Positions 37,163 through 45,235 of a stretch of 64,000 bases of DNA are shown in pieces (position 1 is the first letter of the stretch; each line of letters begins with the position of its first letter). Made by a program: the position numbers and the translations under genes. Under the pieces are notes generated by a model. The model did not search any database. It was not told the origin of the DNA and saw only the letters and a list, made by a program, of their open reading frames with translations. Source of the stretch: Pseudomonas simiae (GTDB lineage: Bacteria; Pseudomonadota; Gammaproteobacteria; Pseudomonadales; Pseudomonadaceae); contig NZ_FOKB01000001.1 in NCBI RefSeq assembly GCF_900111895.1, forward strand, positions 811,177 through 875,176, in the 5' to 3' direction.

Positions 37163-38020
37163 ATGAATATCATCATACCCAATTACGAAATCCTGAACTT
37201 TGAAACCGAAAGTCTTCTGGTTTCCGATATTGGGATTTCAAAAATCCATTCTCAGCCATTGTTAAAGGCGCTTCGGAAACTAAAGCTTTCGAAGGTGATG
37301 ACGAAGGTCGAGTTGGATGAGGTGTTGGCAGAAAGTGGGTTGAATCAAAGTGATGCCTTTGCATTTTTAGAGAGAGTAATCCCGCTGAGGTCGGTTGAGG
37401 AAATATATTTTGAGAAAACTATTGTTATCCATGATTGGGGAGGTCAGGTTGATATAGAAAGTCTATTCAGGGGCGAGCTGTCCACGTCTTTGGAGTTTAG
37501 ATCATTCTCAAGTGAATCGGTTGAAGCGGTCCGGAATTTAAGGTGTTTTATTGTACTGTTGTGCTATGTGTATGATTATGATCGTGTTAAGAGCTTGTAT
37601 TTCGATCTCGTACGTGCGTCTCCTAAAAGTGCCATTAGCGTTTGTTGGCAAATGGGTAGTGTTTTTTGCATCGGGCAGCCTTATATCCCGGAGATAGGGA
37701 ATCCGTGTCATTTTTGTAGCGTTGACAGGTTTATTCCCAATCAGTTGGTGAAGACTTCAAGGAACGACTGGGCAAGTATTTTGGCGTTTTGTAAAAACAA
37801 GCATGTAGGTGTGCCAACCAAGGCGCTCAGTCTTTATCAGGAGATGATTGTTGTCGGTGCGGTTATAAAAAAGATTAAATTCTTCACCGAGTATAACGAT
37901 GGGCATAAGTATCAGGATGACGTTCTGCATAGCTCACATCTTCGGCTAATGGATGGTCACATTTCAGAAGAGCCTAATTCGCACTGGTATATGTGTGATT
38001 GTTTGAGGGCGCGTGAATGA
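37163..38020 (+). CDS. mcbB: McbB-like zinc-binding cyclodehydratase partner (leader-binding subunit)
   Basis: In microcin B17 synthetase, McbB binds the leader peptide and works with the YcaO protein McbD. This 285-residue protein (McbB is about 295) shows the expected zinc tetrad: Cys182 and Cys185 in NPCHFC and Cys278 and Cys280 in MCDC near the end. Overall similarity to McbB by eye is low, so the assignment rests on size, gene order and the cysteine pairs. AGGAG lies eight bases before the ATG. Its stop overlaps the next start (ATGA). Codon use is strongly AT-rich. Confidence 0.75.
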   Translation: MNIIIPNYEILNFETESLLVSDIGISKIHSQPLLKALRKLKLSKVMTKVELDEVLAESGLNQSDAFAFLERVIPLRSVEEIYFEKTIVIHDWGGQVDIESLFRGELSTSLEFRSFSSESVEAVRNLRCFIVLLCYVYDYDRVKSLYFDLVRASPKSAISVCWQMGSVFCIGQPYIPEIGNPCHFCSVDRFIPNQLVKTSRNDWASILAFCKNKHVGVPTKALSLYQEMIVVGAVIKKIKFFTEYNDGHKYQDDVLHSSHLRLMDGHISEEPNSHWYMCDCLRARE

Positions 38021-38823
38021 AAAATATTCCGCACGATTACTATCTAAGGTTTATAGAGTCCTCGGTTTACGGTGAGGTGCTTGAGTTTCATAATAAGGGT
38101 AATTTTGTATTTCATGGGGCGATCAAAGGCCGCACGAGCCTCCATCGATTAAATGAAAAAAACCTTGAACAACTGACAGGGAATGAATTGGCCCTTTATC
38201 CCGATATGGATCTTACGCTGACGATAAACGTCTCCCAAGAGGAAAGAGAAAAAACGCTGTACAGAAATGAGTCATGTGAGCACTTTTCGCCTCACTTGTT
38301 AGCGTTCTCGGATGTAGAGATGCTTATGTGGCCATTATTATCAAGGAGTATTGAATCCTGCAAAAGAGGGTATCCGAGCGGTGGCGCACTGTACCCTGCC
38401 GAAGTTTTCCTCTGCTCAATGACTGAGGACAACCCCACCTGGCCCTGTCCCGGGAAAGTACTCCATTTGCTTCCGAGATCCCGAAAATTTGAGGTGATGC
38501 AGATTCAGGTTGATGTAGAGGAACTCAAGGCGGCACTGCTGTTTTCGTCTAATAGTATTGGGACGCCCAGTCTGGCGATAGTCTACGCGGTCTATATGCC
38601 TAAAAATCTCTTCAAGTATCGGTATCGTGGGTATCGAATGGCTCTGATGGAGATTGGCTCAATTTACATGCTTGTCGAGCTGCAAGCCAAGTCCTTGGGA
38701 CTGTCATCTCGGCTATGGTCTGCGTATACGGACCTCATGCTGTGTAAAGTCCTGGGAATTAACCCGGCTCTGTTTTTACCAATGTGTGTTCATTTTATAG
38801 GTAAGCGGCATGAAGCTTATTAA
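38017..38823 (+). CDS. mcbC: McbC-like FMN-dependent azoline dehydrogenase
   Basis: A SagB/ThcOx-type nitroreductase-fold protein of 268 residues (McbC 272). It oxidises azolines to azoles with FMN. Landmarks: RGYPSGGALYPAEVFL at 117-132, the usual FMN-binding loop, and KYRYRGYRMALMEIGSIYMLVELQAKSLGL at 200-229. Lys200-Tyr201 coincide with the Lys-Tyr pair (201/202) known to be important in McbC. The gene is coupled to mcbB by ATGA and overlaps mcbD by 14 bp. Confidence 0.85.
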   Translation: MKNIPHDYYLRFIESSVYGEVLEFHNKGNFVFHGAIKGRTSLHRLNEKNLEQLTGNELALYPDMDLTLTINVSQEEREKTLYRNESCEHFSPHLLAFSDVEMLMWPLLSRSIESCKRGYPSGGALYPAEVFLCSMTEDNPTWPCPGKVLHLLPRSRKFEVMQIQVDVEELKAALLFSSNSIGTPSLAIVYAVYMPKNLFKYRYRGYRMALMEIGSIYMLVELQAKSLGLSSRLWSAYTDLMLCKVLGINPALFLPMCVHFIGKRHEAY

Positions 38824-40003
38824 TGAAATGCATAAGCCGGATCTCCCCGGAGTACTTCTTTTTCAGCCTGCGGGGATGCTCGGCCTGCCAAGCGCCGTAG
38901 AAATATCAGATTTCCTCTCGGTGAATGGATCTGGTGTAGGAGGAGGTTCAAACTCGATCAAAACTGCTATAGGTGAGTATTTCGAACGCCGACATTTTTA
39001 TAGGGAGGTTTTTTCAAAAAAACGCGGGTTTCTTAGTGAGACTCTGTCAGAAAGTGAAGCTCTCGGTTTCGCGGAGGCGTTCGTTCAGACGTCGAATAAG
39101 AAAGTCTCTCTTGCAGATATCGGTGGATATAAGTTTGCTTTAAGCCAGGTGGTCAGGGCTTCTGACTTCTCTACGTGTTTTATCCCGACTGCCTGTATTT
39201 CGCTCTCGTCCTATAATCTCGGTGATGATAGCGTGCTCTACCCTCTTCGGGATACATGTGGGTGCAGCTTCCATTGGTGCGCAGATATAGCTTTCTTAGG
39301 AGCGATAAAAGAATATCTTGAACGCCAGTTTCTTGTCAGGTTCTGGTTAACGAAGACGTGTCGTTCGCGGATTTCTTCTAAACAAGTGGTGCAGTTATTG
39401 GTGAGGCGGGACGTTCTACACCTATACAATGCGCTATCCATGTCGGGGGAGATAACCTTTTTAGATATATCTGATACTAGATTTCCGGGGTTTTGCATAT
39501 TGGTTGTATATGGGCAAGAGAAAGACGGTCGGCACGTAAAATATTGTGCTGGGATGGCTTATTCGTCGGATATGTCTATTGCGTTGGAAAAATCTTTGCT
39601 TGAGTTGTGGCAGACTTTTCGCTTCATGAATGTGTTCAGGGCTACTGGTTCTGAAGAATCAAAGCTTGAAGATTCATATATACGTTATTTTTTAAGTTGC
39701 AATGCTTATGAGACCTATCAAGATGTTGTTGATGTGCTGGAGTGTGGAGGGCGTAGGTCTCTGCAGGATTTTACAGTGCCTGATTTTTTGTCAGTGCTAA
39801 AGCAATTGGGTATCTCTGGCTATTTCTACTCAAAAATTGAGGAGGTTAATGGCGTGGTGGGGGTTTTCGTCAAATTCGTCTCCCCTGATTTGTTTCTTCA
39901 CATGAATAACTCGAAGAATTTCAATTTGATAAATCAGTATTCCAGAGCGTTTGAGTTATCGATACTCGGCTCCAGATTAGCAGTGATGGTCCCGTTTCCG
40001 TGA
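38810..40003 (+). CDS. mcbD: McbD-like YcaO cyclodehydratase
   Basis: YcaO enzymes use ATP to activate the peptide backbone so that Cys or Ser side chains cyclise. This 397-residue protein (McbD 396) has the two ATP/Mg-binding helices: AIGEYFERRHF (Glu56, Glu59, Arg60) and AFLGAIKEYLERQFL (Glu168, Glu171, Arg172). It ends VPFP, a shortened form of the proline-rich C-terminus typical of azoline-forming YcaO proteins. With McbB- and McbC-like neighbours it should modify the Gly/Cys/Ser core of the precursor. It starts 14 bases before the end of mcbC with AGG upstream. Confidence 0.87.
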   Translation: MKLINEMHKPDLPGVLLFQPAGMLGLPSAVEISDFLSVNGSGVGGGSNSIKTAIGEYFERRHFYREVFSKKRGFLSETLSESEALGFAEAFVQTSNKKVSLADIGGYKFALSQVVRASDFSTCFIPTACISLSSYNLGDDSVLYPLRDTCGCSFHWCADIAFLGAIKEYLERQFLVRFWLTKTCRSRISSKQVVQLLVRRDVLHLYNALSMSGEITFLDISDTRFPGFCILVVYGQEKDGRHVKYCAGMAYSSDMSIALEKSLLELWQTFRFMNVFRATGSEESKLEDSYIRYFLSCNAYETYQDVVDVLECGGRRSLQDFTVPDFLSVLKQLGISGYFYSKIEEVNGVVGVFVKFVSPDLFLHMNNSKNFNLINQYSRAFELSILGSRLAVMVPFP

Positions 40004-40011
40004 GGTGAGTG

Positions 40012-40755
40012 ATGGTTTTTTATTGTGTGTCGAGACCGGTCTCGTTAGCGGCGTTATTTATAAAAGAACAGCTCAGAGAGCCTGTTGCATTGTTTTGGAC
40101 GGTGATATCTCCAGTGGTGACCTACTATTTGATTACCTACGTGCGTGCGCCACTGAATAGTTCGGCTGTGGATTATCTCTCCAGTACTTCGTGGTTCTAT
40201 GCTTTTGTGTCATCGAACGTGGCATTGTTTGGGCTGGCGTTTTATATGGTCGGTCGGAGGGAAAGTGGTTTTCTTCGGTCTTTTGTTTATACGGGGCGTA
40301 CTAAGGTTGTCTTTTTGGTTGGGCAGTTTTTCGCATATACAGTTGTGTCGATATTGTATGGCTCTGTGTTTTATTTACTTACCCGTATTTTTTCAGGGCG
40401 TGTGGATGTTGCCGAGTATCTCGTGATTATTGGACGGTTTTACGTTTGTTTTCTTGTTTTTTCTATTCCCTCGCTGTTGCTGACACTGGTCCCGTTAGGT
40501 TTTCAAAATACGAGTACACTTTTTTCTATTGTGTCCCTCACGATGTTAGCACTTGGAATTCTGAGTGTGGGTCCAGTAAGTCCGGCATTAGGGGTTATCA
40601 GTTTTTTTAATCCGATGTGGTGGGCGAATAGGATTATGTTGGACGGAGTGATGGAATGTGGGATGGTTGTCTTGGTGGTTATTATTTCACTTCCGTTTTT
40701 GTTTTTAGTGATGTGCCGGTTTTTACTGATTAACCCTGTTTGGAGCCGTTACTGA
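40012..40755 (+). CDS. mcbE: McbE-like ABC-2 permease for microcin export
   Basis: A 247-residue membrane protein with six hydrophobic segments and the ABC-2 export layout; McbE is about 241 residues. It begins eight bases after mcbD, and GAGG lies six bases before the ATG at 40012 (a GTG one codon earlier is possible). It would form the membrane channel through which the mature peptide leaves the cell, and export itself gives partial self-protection in the microcin B17 system. Phe/Val/Leu-rich and AT-rich in codon use. Confidence 0.8.
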   Translation: MVFYCVSRPVSLAALFIKEQLREPVALFWTVISPVVTYYLITYVRAPLNSSAVDYLSSTSWFYAFVSSNVALFGLAFYMVGRRESGFLRSFVYTGRTKVVFLVGQFFAYTVVSILYGSVFYLLTRIFSGRVDVAEYLVIIGRFYVCFLVFSIPSLLLTLVPLGFQNTSTLFSIVSLTMLALGILSVGPVSPALGVISFFNPMWWANRIMLDGVMECGMVVLVVIISLPFLFLVMCRFLLINPVWSRY

Positions 40756-41468
40756 TGGCGGGACTTCTTGTAGATTCTCTTGATGTCAGATATGGAACTC
40801 ATATCGTGTTTCATAAGGCTTCTCTGACAGTCGAGGCCGGCTCCATATCAGGCCTTCTCGGTCCAAATGGCTCCGGCAAAACCACCTTCTTTGATGTGCT
40901 GTGCGGCCTGAAGAAAATGGATGGCGGCGCGATAAACAACGCCTTCTCAAAGCTGCTCTACCTGTCGCAGATCATCAGCACACCCCCTGTATTTCGCATG
41001 TTCGACATCTTCAAAATGACCATGCTGTTTTGCTCTGACACCAAGGTCACCCAACAACATGCGCTTGATAAAATCGAAAAATGGAGCCCAGGCATCGCAG
41101 AGCGTTACGGCGAGATCTGGAACAAAAAATCTGCACTCTGCAGCTACGGGGAAAAACGCTGGTTTTTTACGTTGTCCCTGCTCTGCGCCAGCCCGGACCT
41201 TGTGATATTGGATGAACCCACTGCGGGTGTGGATCCAGAGTTCCGTTATCACATCTGGCGTTGTCTGGAGGGGGCCGCGGCAGGAGGTGTCGCGGTGTTG
41301 GTTTCATCACACAATGTCGATGAGATCGTTGCGCATTGCGATGATTTCTACATGTTGAGTCAAAGACAATTCAACCGTTTCACTGATGCGCAAGGCTTCA
41401 TGGATGCATACAGCGCTAATAGCTTGGATGAGGCATTTATTCACGCCGCCAGCCTGCCAAAAGGATAA
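40755..41468 (+). CDS. mcbF: McbF-like ABC ATPase for microcin export
   Basis: A 237-residue ABC ATPase; McbF is 247. Walker A GPNGSGKT at residues 36-43, Walker B LVILDEP at 149-155 and the switch His186 (SSHNVDE) are intact. The signature that is usually LSGGQ reads CSYGEKR (129-135), as in several divergent bacteriocin exporters. The ATG overlaps the mcbE stop by one base (TGATG). GC content rises in this gene compared with mcbA-E, which may mark a recombination point. No mcbG-like pentapeptide-repeat immunity gene follows. Confidence 0.82.
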   Translation: MAGLLVDSLDVRYGTHIVFHKASLTVEAGSISGLLGPNGSGKTTFFDVLCGLKKMDGGAINNAFSKLLYLSQIISTPPVFRMFDIFKMTMLFCSDTKVTQQHALDKIEKWSPGIAERYGEIWNKKSALCSYGEKRWFFTLSLLCASPDLVILDEPTAGVDPEFRYHIWRCLEGAAAGGVAVLVSSHNVDEIVAHCDDFYMLSQRQFNRFTDAQGFMDAYSANSLDEAFIHAASLPKG

Positions 41469-41520
41469 GACCGCCTCATATTTGGGCTGCGGAATGGACA
41501 CCACGCTCCCACAGCGCGCT

Positions 41521-41785
41521 TTAGGGCGCCGCGGTTCGAACGTCTTCGGCAAAGCGCGGCACACCGCCATTTCCGTTGCTCCACGGGTAAACCACGCCCA
41601 GTATCAGCAGCATCAGCACAGCAGCTGTTCGTTGATCAGATAGATCCGCCACACGCTCAGCCAGGCGCCGATCCCGTACGGAAGACGCAGTGACCAGGAC
41701 CGAGGCCACCCAGCAAGTGGGCATTGGCAATGATCAACCAGTTGCAGGACAGCGCGCCGCGTTCGGTCTTCCAGAACGTAGCCAT
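41521..41785 (-). pseudogene. Frameshifted small membrane protein coupled to arnT
   Basis: An ATG at 41785-41783 overlaps the arnT stop (TGATG) and opens [22 protein letters not shown]. The reading then continues in the next frame as LRLPYGIGAWLSVWRIYLINEQLL and then in the third as VLMLLILGVVYPWSNGN to the TAA at 41521. Two single-base additions would give one chain of about 88 residues with two hydrophobic segments. It is either decayed or affected by base-call errors. Family not recognised. The rest of the 317-bp gap between mcbF and arnT holds nothing clear. Confidence 0.4.
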
Positions 41786-43440
41786 CAAGGCGATTGCGGA
41801 TAGATGATCAGTTCAAGGGAGCCTTTGTAGTAGCGTTTGCCTCCTGGCGGTAGTTGCCCGGCTTCGCGCATTTCACGGGTGCTGTTGACGCGCATCAGTA
41901 CGCCGACCGAGCCGATAAGGCGCTTCTCCTTGAGCCAGGCCTGCACGTCTTCCAACCCCACTTTGCGATGTACTGACCCCGCGTATTGCAAGCCATAACG
42001 CAACTCGCCCTCGGTGTCATACAACGCGACTTCCGGGCGTTTCAGGCGCCAGGCCAGGGCGCTGGCATTCCCCAGTTCGTTGCTCAGCAGGGCTTGGGTC
42101 TGTTGCAGTTCTTCCAGGTGTTCGAGCACAAACTGGTCGGGCATTTCGTTGTCTGCGATCCACTCCGGCATGCTCGCCGGCAGCAGGATAACCAGCACGC
42201 CAATGCCCAAGGTCGGCATCGCCCACAGCGTCAGCGGGCGGAAGGCTTGCAGCAGGTTAGTGAGGATCCACACCAACAACACGATAAACGCCAGGGACAG
42301 GCTGAACATCTCCGCGTGGCTGTTGCTGTACAGCGGCCGGGCGATTTGCAGGTAGATCAGCGCGATCATGGCGGCCATGCCGATCAGGAAATTGAGCAGG
42401 CCATTGAGGCAAAGGGTGCGGGCGCGGCCGTTGTTGATCAGGTTGACCAGCGTATGCCCCATCAACAAGGCCAGGGGCAGCAGGCACGGCATGATGTAGG
42501 TCGGCAGCTTGCCTTTGCTCAAGCTGAAGAAACCCAGCGGCAACAGCAGCCACAAGGCGAGGAAGGCGATCGCCGGTTGGCGCTTTTCCTGCCAGGCCTT
42601 GCGCAGGGTGGTCGGCAGCAACCCTGCCCAGGGCAGGCAAGCCACTGCGATGATCGGCAGGAAGAACCACCATGGCCGCACGTGTTGCGCGTTGTCGGCG
42701 CTGAAGCGGCGGATGTGTTCATTCCAGAAAAAGAACCGCCAGAAGTCCGGTTCCTGCAGATGGACCGCCAGTGCCCAAGGCAGGCACACCAGCAAGCACA
42801 CCAGCATGGCCAGTGGGCCATAGCACAGCAGTTCGCCCAGGCGGCGTTGCCAGAGCATGTAAGGCACTGCAATCAGCACCGGCAACGCCAAGGCCAGGAA
42901 ACCCTTGGTCAGGAAACCCAGGGCGCAGGCCAGGCCCACGACGGCCCAGGCCCAAAGACGGCCGCGCAATGTGCTGCTGTCGAACGCAAACCACAGGGCT
43001 ACCAGGCTCAGATTGACCCACAGGGTGAATTGCGGATCCAGGTTGGAATAACCCGCTTGCCCGGCCACCAGGCCGAAGCTCAGGTAGAGCAGCGCGCAGG
43101 CGAAGCTTTTGCGAGGGTCTTTCCACAGGCGACGGGCGATCAGATAGGCGAGCAGCACGCTCAATCCGGTGGTAAGGGCCGAGGCGATGCGCACACCAAA
43201 CAGGTTCTGGCCGAACACCGCCTGGCCCAGGGCGATCAACCAGTAGCCGCCGGCAGGCTTTTCGAAATAGCGGATGCCCATGAAATGCGGCGCTATCCAG
43301 TTGCCGCTCTGGAGCATTTCCTGGCTGATCTGGGCGTAGCGGGTTTCGTCCGGGGTCCACAAGCCGTGCAGGCCCAGGGGAAGCAGGTAAAAGGCGACAA
43401 AGGCCAGTAATAATATCGGCAGGGGTTTTAATCGAGTCAT
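41785..43440 (-). CDS. arnT: ArnT-like lipid A 4-amino-4-deoxy-L-arabinose transferase (orphan)
   Basis: A 551-residue GT83 glycosyltransferase with about 13 membrane segments; P. aeruginosa ArnT has 549. The conserved first periplasmic loop [17 protein letters not shown] and the family phrases [12 protein letters not shown] and [20 protein letters not shown] are present, as are [12 protein letters not shown] and [25 protein letters not shown]. It moves aminoarabinose (or a related sugar) from undecaprenyl phosphate to lipid A in the periplasm, lowering polymyxin sensitivity. No other arn gene is nearby, so this is a second, stand-alone copy or has another donor sugar. It may be co-regulated with the phosphatase upstream. 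Confidence 0.85.
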   Translation of the reverse strand: MTRLKPLPILLLAFVAFYLLPLGLHGLWTPDETRYAQISQEMLQSGNWIAPHFMGIRYFEKPAGGYWLIALGQAVFGQNLFGVRIASALTTGLSVLLAYLIARRLWKDPRKSFACALLYLSFGLVAGQAGYSNLDPQFTLWVNLSLVALWFAFDSSTLRGRLWAWAVVGLACALGFLTKGFLALALPVLIAVPYMLWQRRLGELLCYGPLAMLVCLLVCLPWALAVHLQEPDFWRFFFWNEHIRRFSADNAQHVRPWWFFLPIIAVACLPWAGLLPTTLRKAWQEKRQPAIAFLALWLLLPLGFFSLSKGKLPTYIMPCLLPLALLMGHTLVNLINNGRARTLCLNGLLNFLIGMAAMIALIYLQIARPLYSNSHAEMFSLSLAFIVLLVWILTNLLQAFRPLTLWAMPTLGIGVLVILLPASMPEWIADNEMPDQFVLEHLEELQQTQALLSNELGNASALAWRLKRPEVALYDTEGELRYGLQYAGSVHRKVGLEDVQAWLKEKRLIGSVGVLMRVNSTREMREAGQLPPGGKRYYKGSLELIIYPQSP

Positions 43441-43577
43441 GCAAACGTCGCTCCCTGACGTTTAGTTGCGGGGCTTTCAAGTAATGAAGTAGAAGAAAAA
43501 ATCACAGCGCTCACTGAATTACGGGAAATAGTCATGATGTCCTTAGTTAAAAGGCGCAACTAAACATGCCAGAGCAG

Positions 43578-43597
43578 GGCTGTCTTTTTGCTGAACA
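43578..43597 (-). promoter_or_regulatory. 20-bp motif upstream of arnT, repeated upstream of the phosphatase
   Basis: GGCTGTCTTTTTGCTGAACA (plus-strand spelling) lies about 140 bp upstream of the arnT start. The copy at 44371-44390 differs in one base. Nearby both have GTTAAAA and GCAACTAA elements, which suggests one regulator for both genes. Confidence 0.4.
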
Positions 43598-43614
43598 AAC
43601 AGACAGGAAAGTGT

Positions 43615-44289
43615 CTAGAGTTGTTTTAAGGCGGCGGGCCAGTCCTGGCTGTTGACGATGCCCAGCGTGTTGAATTTTCCGTTGGGCAATACCTGCACGA
43701 ACAAGGCGCTGCCGTATTTGGGGAACGCGGCACGGGGAAAACCCAGGGTGCTTTCGAAGTCGGCGATGCAACCGCTGTGGGTGACGAAGACCAGGTTGCG
43801 TCCGGGGGTTTTGTGACTGAGCAATTCTTCGCCCATGGCCGCGCCGCAGACGGCTTGCTGGCCGGAGGTCAGTTCATTTTTGCCGAACATGAAGCGTAAG
43901 GTCTGGGCGGTGCGGATGGTTGGACTGGCCAGCACGTCGCTGCCCTCCATACCCAATGTTTTAAAGGCTTTTCCCAGGGCTTCGGCGTTCTGGCTGCCGT
44001 TGATCGTCAGGCCTTCCACGGGCCCCAGGCAAGGGTTGGTCGAACGGTCGCAACGTTCTTCGTGGCGCACCAGCACGATCAGGTCGCCGTCGCGCCACAG
44101 GGGCAGCATGTGGGAGGTCAATAGGCGATTGCCGATGCCCAGGTCCTTTGGCGATGCGTTCCACAGCAGGCTGGCGGCGAACAGCAAACCCACCACGAAG
44201 AGCCCCAGCCACAGGCGTCGCAGGCGCTTGATAAAGACCCATCGCGAGCGCGGTTTGGTCAGGGTAAAGTCAACCACTTCAGTCACCAT
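43615..44289 (-). CDS. Membrane-anchored histidine phosphatase, Ais/PmrG-like
   Basis: Residues 18-45 form one membrane anchor (RLRRLWLGLFVVGLLFAASLLW). The periplasmic part has the phosphatase signature LIVLVRHEERCD with the catalytic His, SPTIRTAQTL, and the second catalytic His in VTHSGC. Ais (PmrG) of enterobacteria removes the heptose II phosphate of LPS and is PmrA-regulated next to arn; the pairing with arnT here supports the same job. The ATG at 44289 is chosen; a TTG 12 codons earlier is the alternative, and neither has a strong site. Confidence 0.75.
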   Translation of the reverse strand: MVTEVVDFTLTKPRSRWVFIKRLRRLWLGLFVVGLLFAASLLWNASPKDLGIGNRLLTSHMLPLWRDGDLIVLVRHEERCDRSTNPCLGPVEGLTINGSQNAEALGKAFKTLGMEGSDVLASPTIRTAQTLRFMFGKNELTSGQQAVCGAAMGEELLSHKTPGRNLVFVTHSGCIADFESTLGFPRAAFPKYGSALFVQVLPNGKFNTLGIVNSQDWPAALKQL

Positions 44290-44370
44290 GGGCAGTGTTG
44301 GCAAAGTTGTATTAGTTAGGTGCAACGTGTTGGCGTATGCCCACAGTGAAGCCAGAGGCTGTCACACGGA

Positions 44371-44390
44371 GGCTGTCTTTTGGCTGAACA
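44371..44390 (-). promoter_or_regulatory. 20-bp motif upstream of the phosphatase gene
   Basis: GGCTGTCTTTTGGCTGAACA, 19 of 20 bases identical to the copy upstream of arnT and in the same orientation to its gene, about 82 bp before the phosphatase start. Confidence 0.4.
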
Positions 44391-44417
44391 TGCTGCGGTT
44401 AAAAAGTTGTCAGGCGG

Positions 44418-44435
44418 GGCAACTAACAAGTTGCC
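44418..44435. promoter_or_regulatory. Inverted repeat in the phosphatase/ABC divergent gap
   Basis: GGCAACT-AACA-AGTTGCC, a perfect seven-base palindrome, lies between the divergent phosphatase and ABC transporter genes. Its half GCAACTAA recurs at 43555, so it may be part of the same control region. Confidence 0.35.
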
Positions 44436-44565
44436 GGCGAACGACCCATGGCCGGTAATCTAAAGTGTGCTGGGTGGTTAGCCGGTGAAATCCATGTGAA
44501 AAATTTGCATGGCCTGGATCGGCAGCCGTTATTCTCGATTGCCCCCCTATCAAACGAGTGTCGTC

Positions 44566-45234
44566 ATGCTGCAGGTGCAAGGTGTGTTCAAAAGCTATGC
44601 CACCCCCCAGGGACCTCTGGCGGTGTTGGCCGGTGTGGATCTGCATTTGGCCGAGCGCAGCAGCCTGGCATTGATGGGCGAGTCGGGCAGCGGCAAGAGC
44701 ACCTTGCTGCATTTGGTGGCCGGGCTGGACCGCGTGGACGGTGGCAGCATCCAGGTCGGCGAGCAGCGCCTCGATCAGCTCAGCGAAGCACAGCTGGCCC
44801 ACTGGCGGCGCACGGACATCGGGCTGGTGTTTCAGCAGTTCAACCTGATCGGCAGTCTGCGGGTGGATGACAACCTGGCGTTTCAGGCGCGATTAGCGGG
44901 GCGGTTTGACCCGCAGTGGCAGGCCCAGTTGGTGGAGCGCCTGGGCCTGGGTGATCTGCTCAAGCGCTATCCGGAACAGCTTTCCGGCGGCCAGCAGCAA
45001 CGGGTCGCGGTGGGGCGGGCATTGGCGTCACGGCCGGGTCTGTTATTGGCCGACGAACCCACCGGCAACCTGGACGAAGCCACCAGCGACGAAGTGCTGC
45101 AACTGCTGCTGGACTTGCTGCGTGACAGCCCCACCAGCCTGCTGATGGTCACTCACAGCCCGCGCATCGCCGCCCGGCTGGACCAGCAGGTGGTGCTGCA
45201 CCGCGGTCGTGTCGTGCCCGCGGGCGTCGCCTGA
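44566..45234 (+). CDS. LolD/MacB-type ABC ATPase (AttE-like)
   Basis: The 222-residue ATPase has Walker A GESGSGKS near residue 37, LSGGQQQRVAVGRAL, Walker B LLADEPTGNLD and the switch His in VTHSP; the TGNLDEATS phrase marks the LolD/MacB subfamily. Start at 44566 (MLQVQGVFKSYA) is chosen for family length though the ribosome binding site is weak. It is followed within one base by a large permease and then a lipocalin-like lipoprotein, the AttE-F-G-H layout known from Agrobacterium and many pseudomonads. Mechanotransmission of lipoproteins or periplasmic ligands is expected; cargo unknown. Confidence 0.82.
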   Translation: MLQVQGVFKSYATPQGPLAVLAGVDLHLAERSSLALMGESGSGKSTLLHLVAGLDRVDGGSIQVGEQRLDQLSEAQLAHWRRTDIGLVFQQFNLIGSLRVDDNLAFQARLAGRFDPQWQAQLVERLGLGDLLKRYPEQLSGGQQQRVAVGRALASRPGLLLADEPTGNLDEATSDEVLQLLLDLLRDSPTSLLMVTHSPRIAARLDQQVVLHRGRVVPAGVA

Positions 45235-45235
45235 C

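Noticed and set aside
41986..43410. 474-codon plus-strand frame over arnT
   Set aside because: Gln/Arg/His-rich reverse reading of the ArnT membrane protein; no ribosome binding site or domain.
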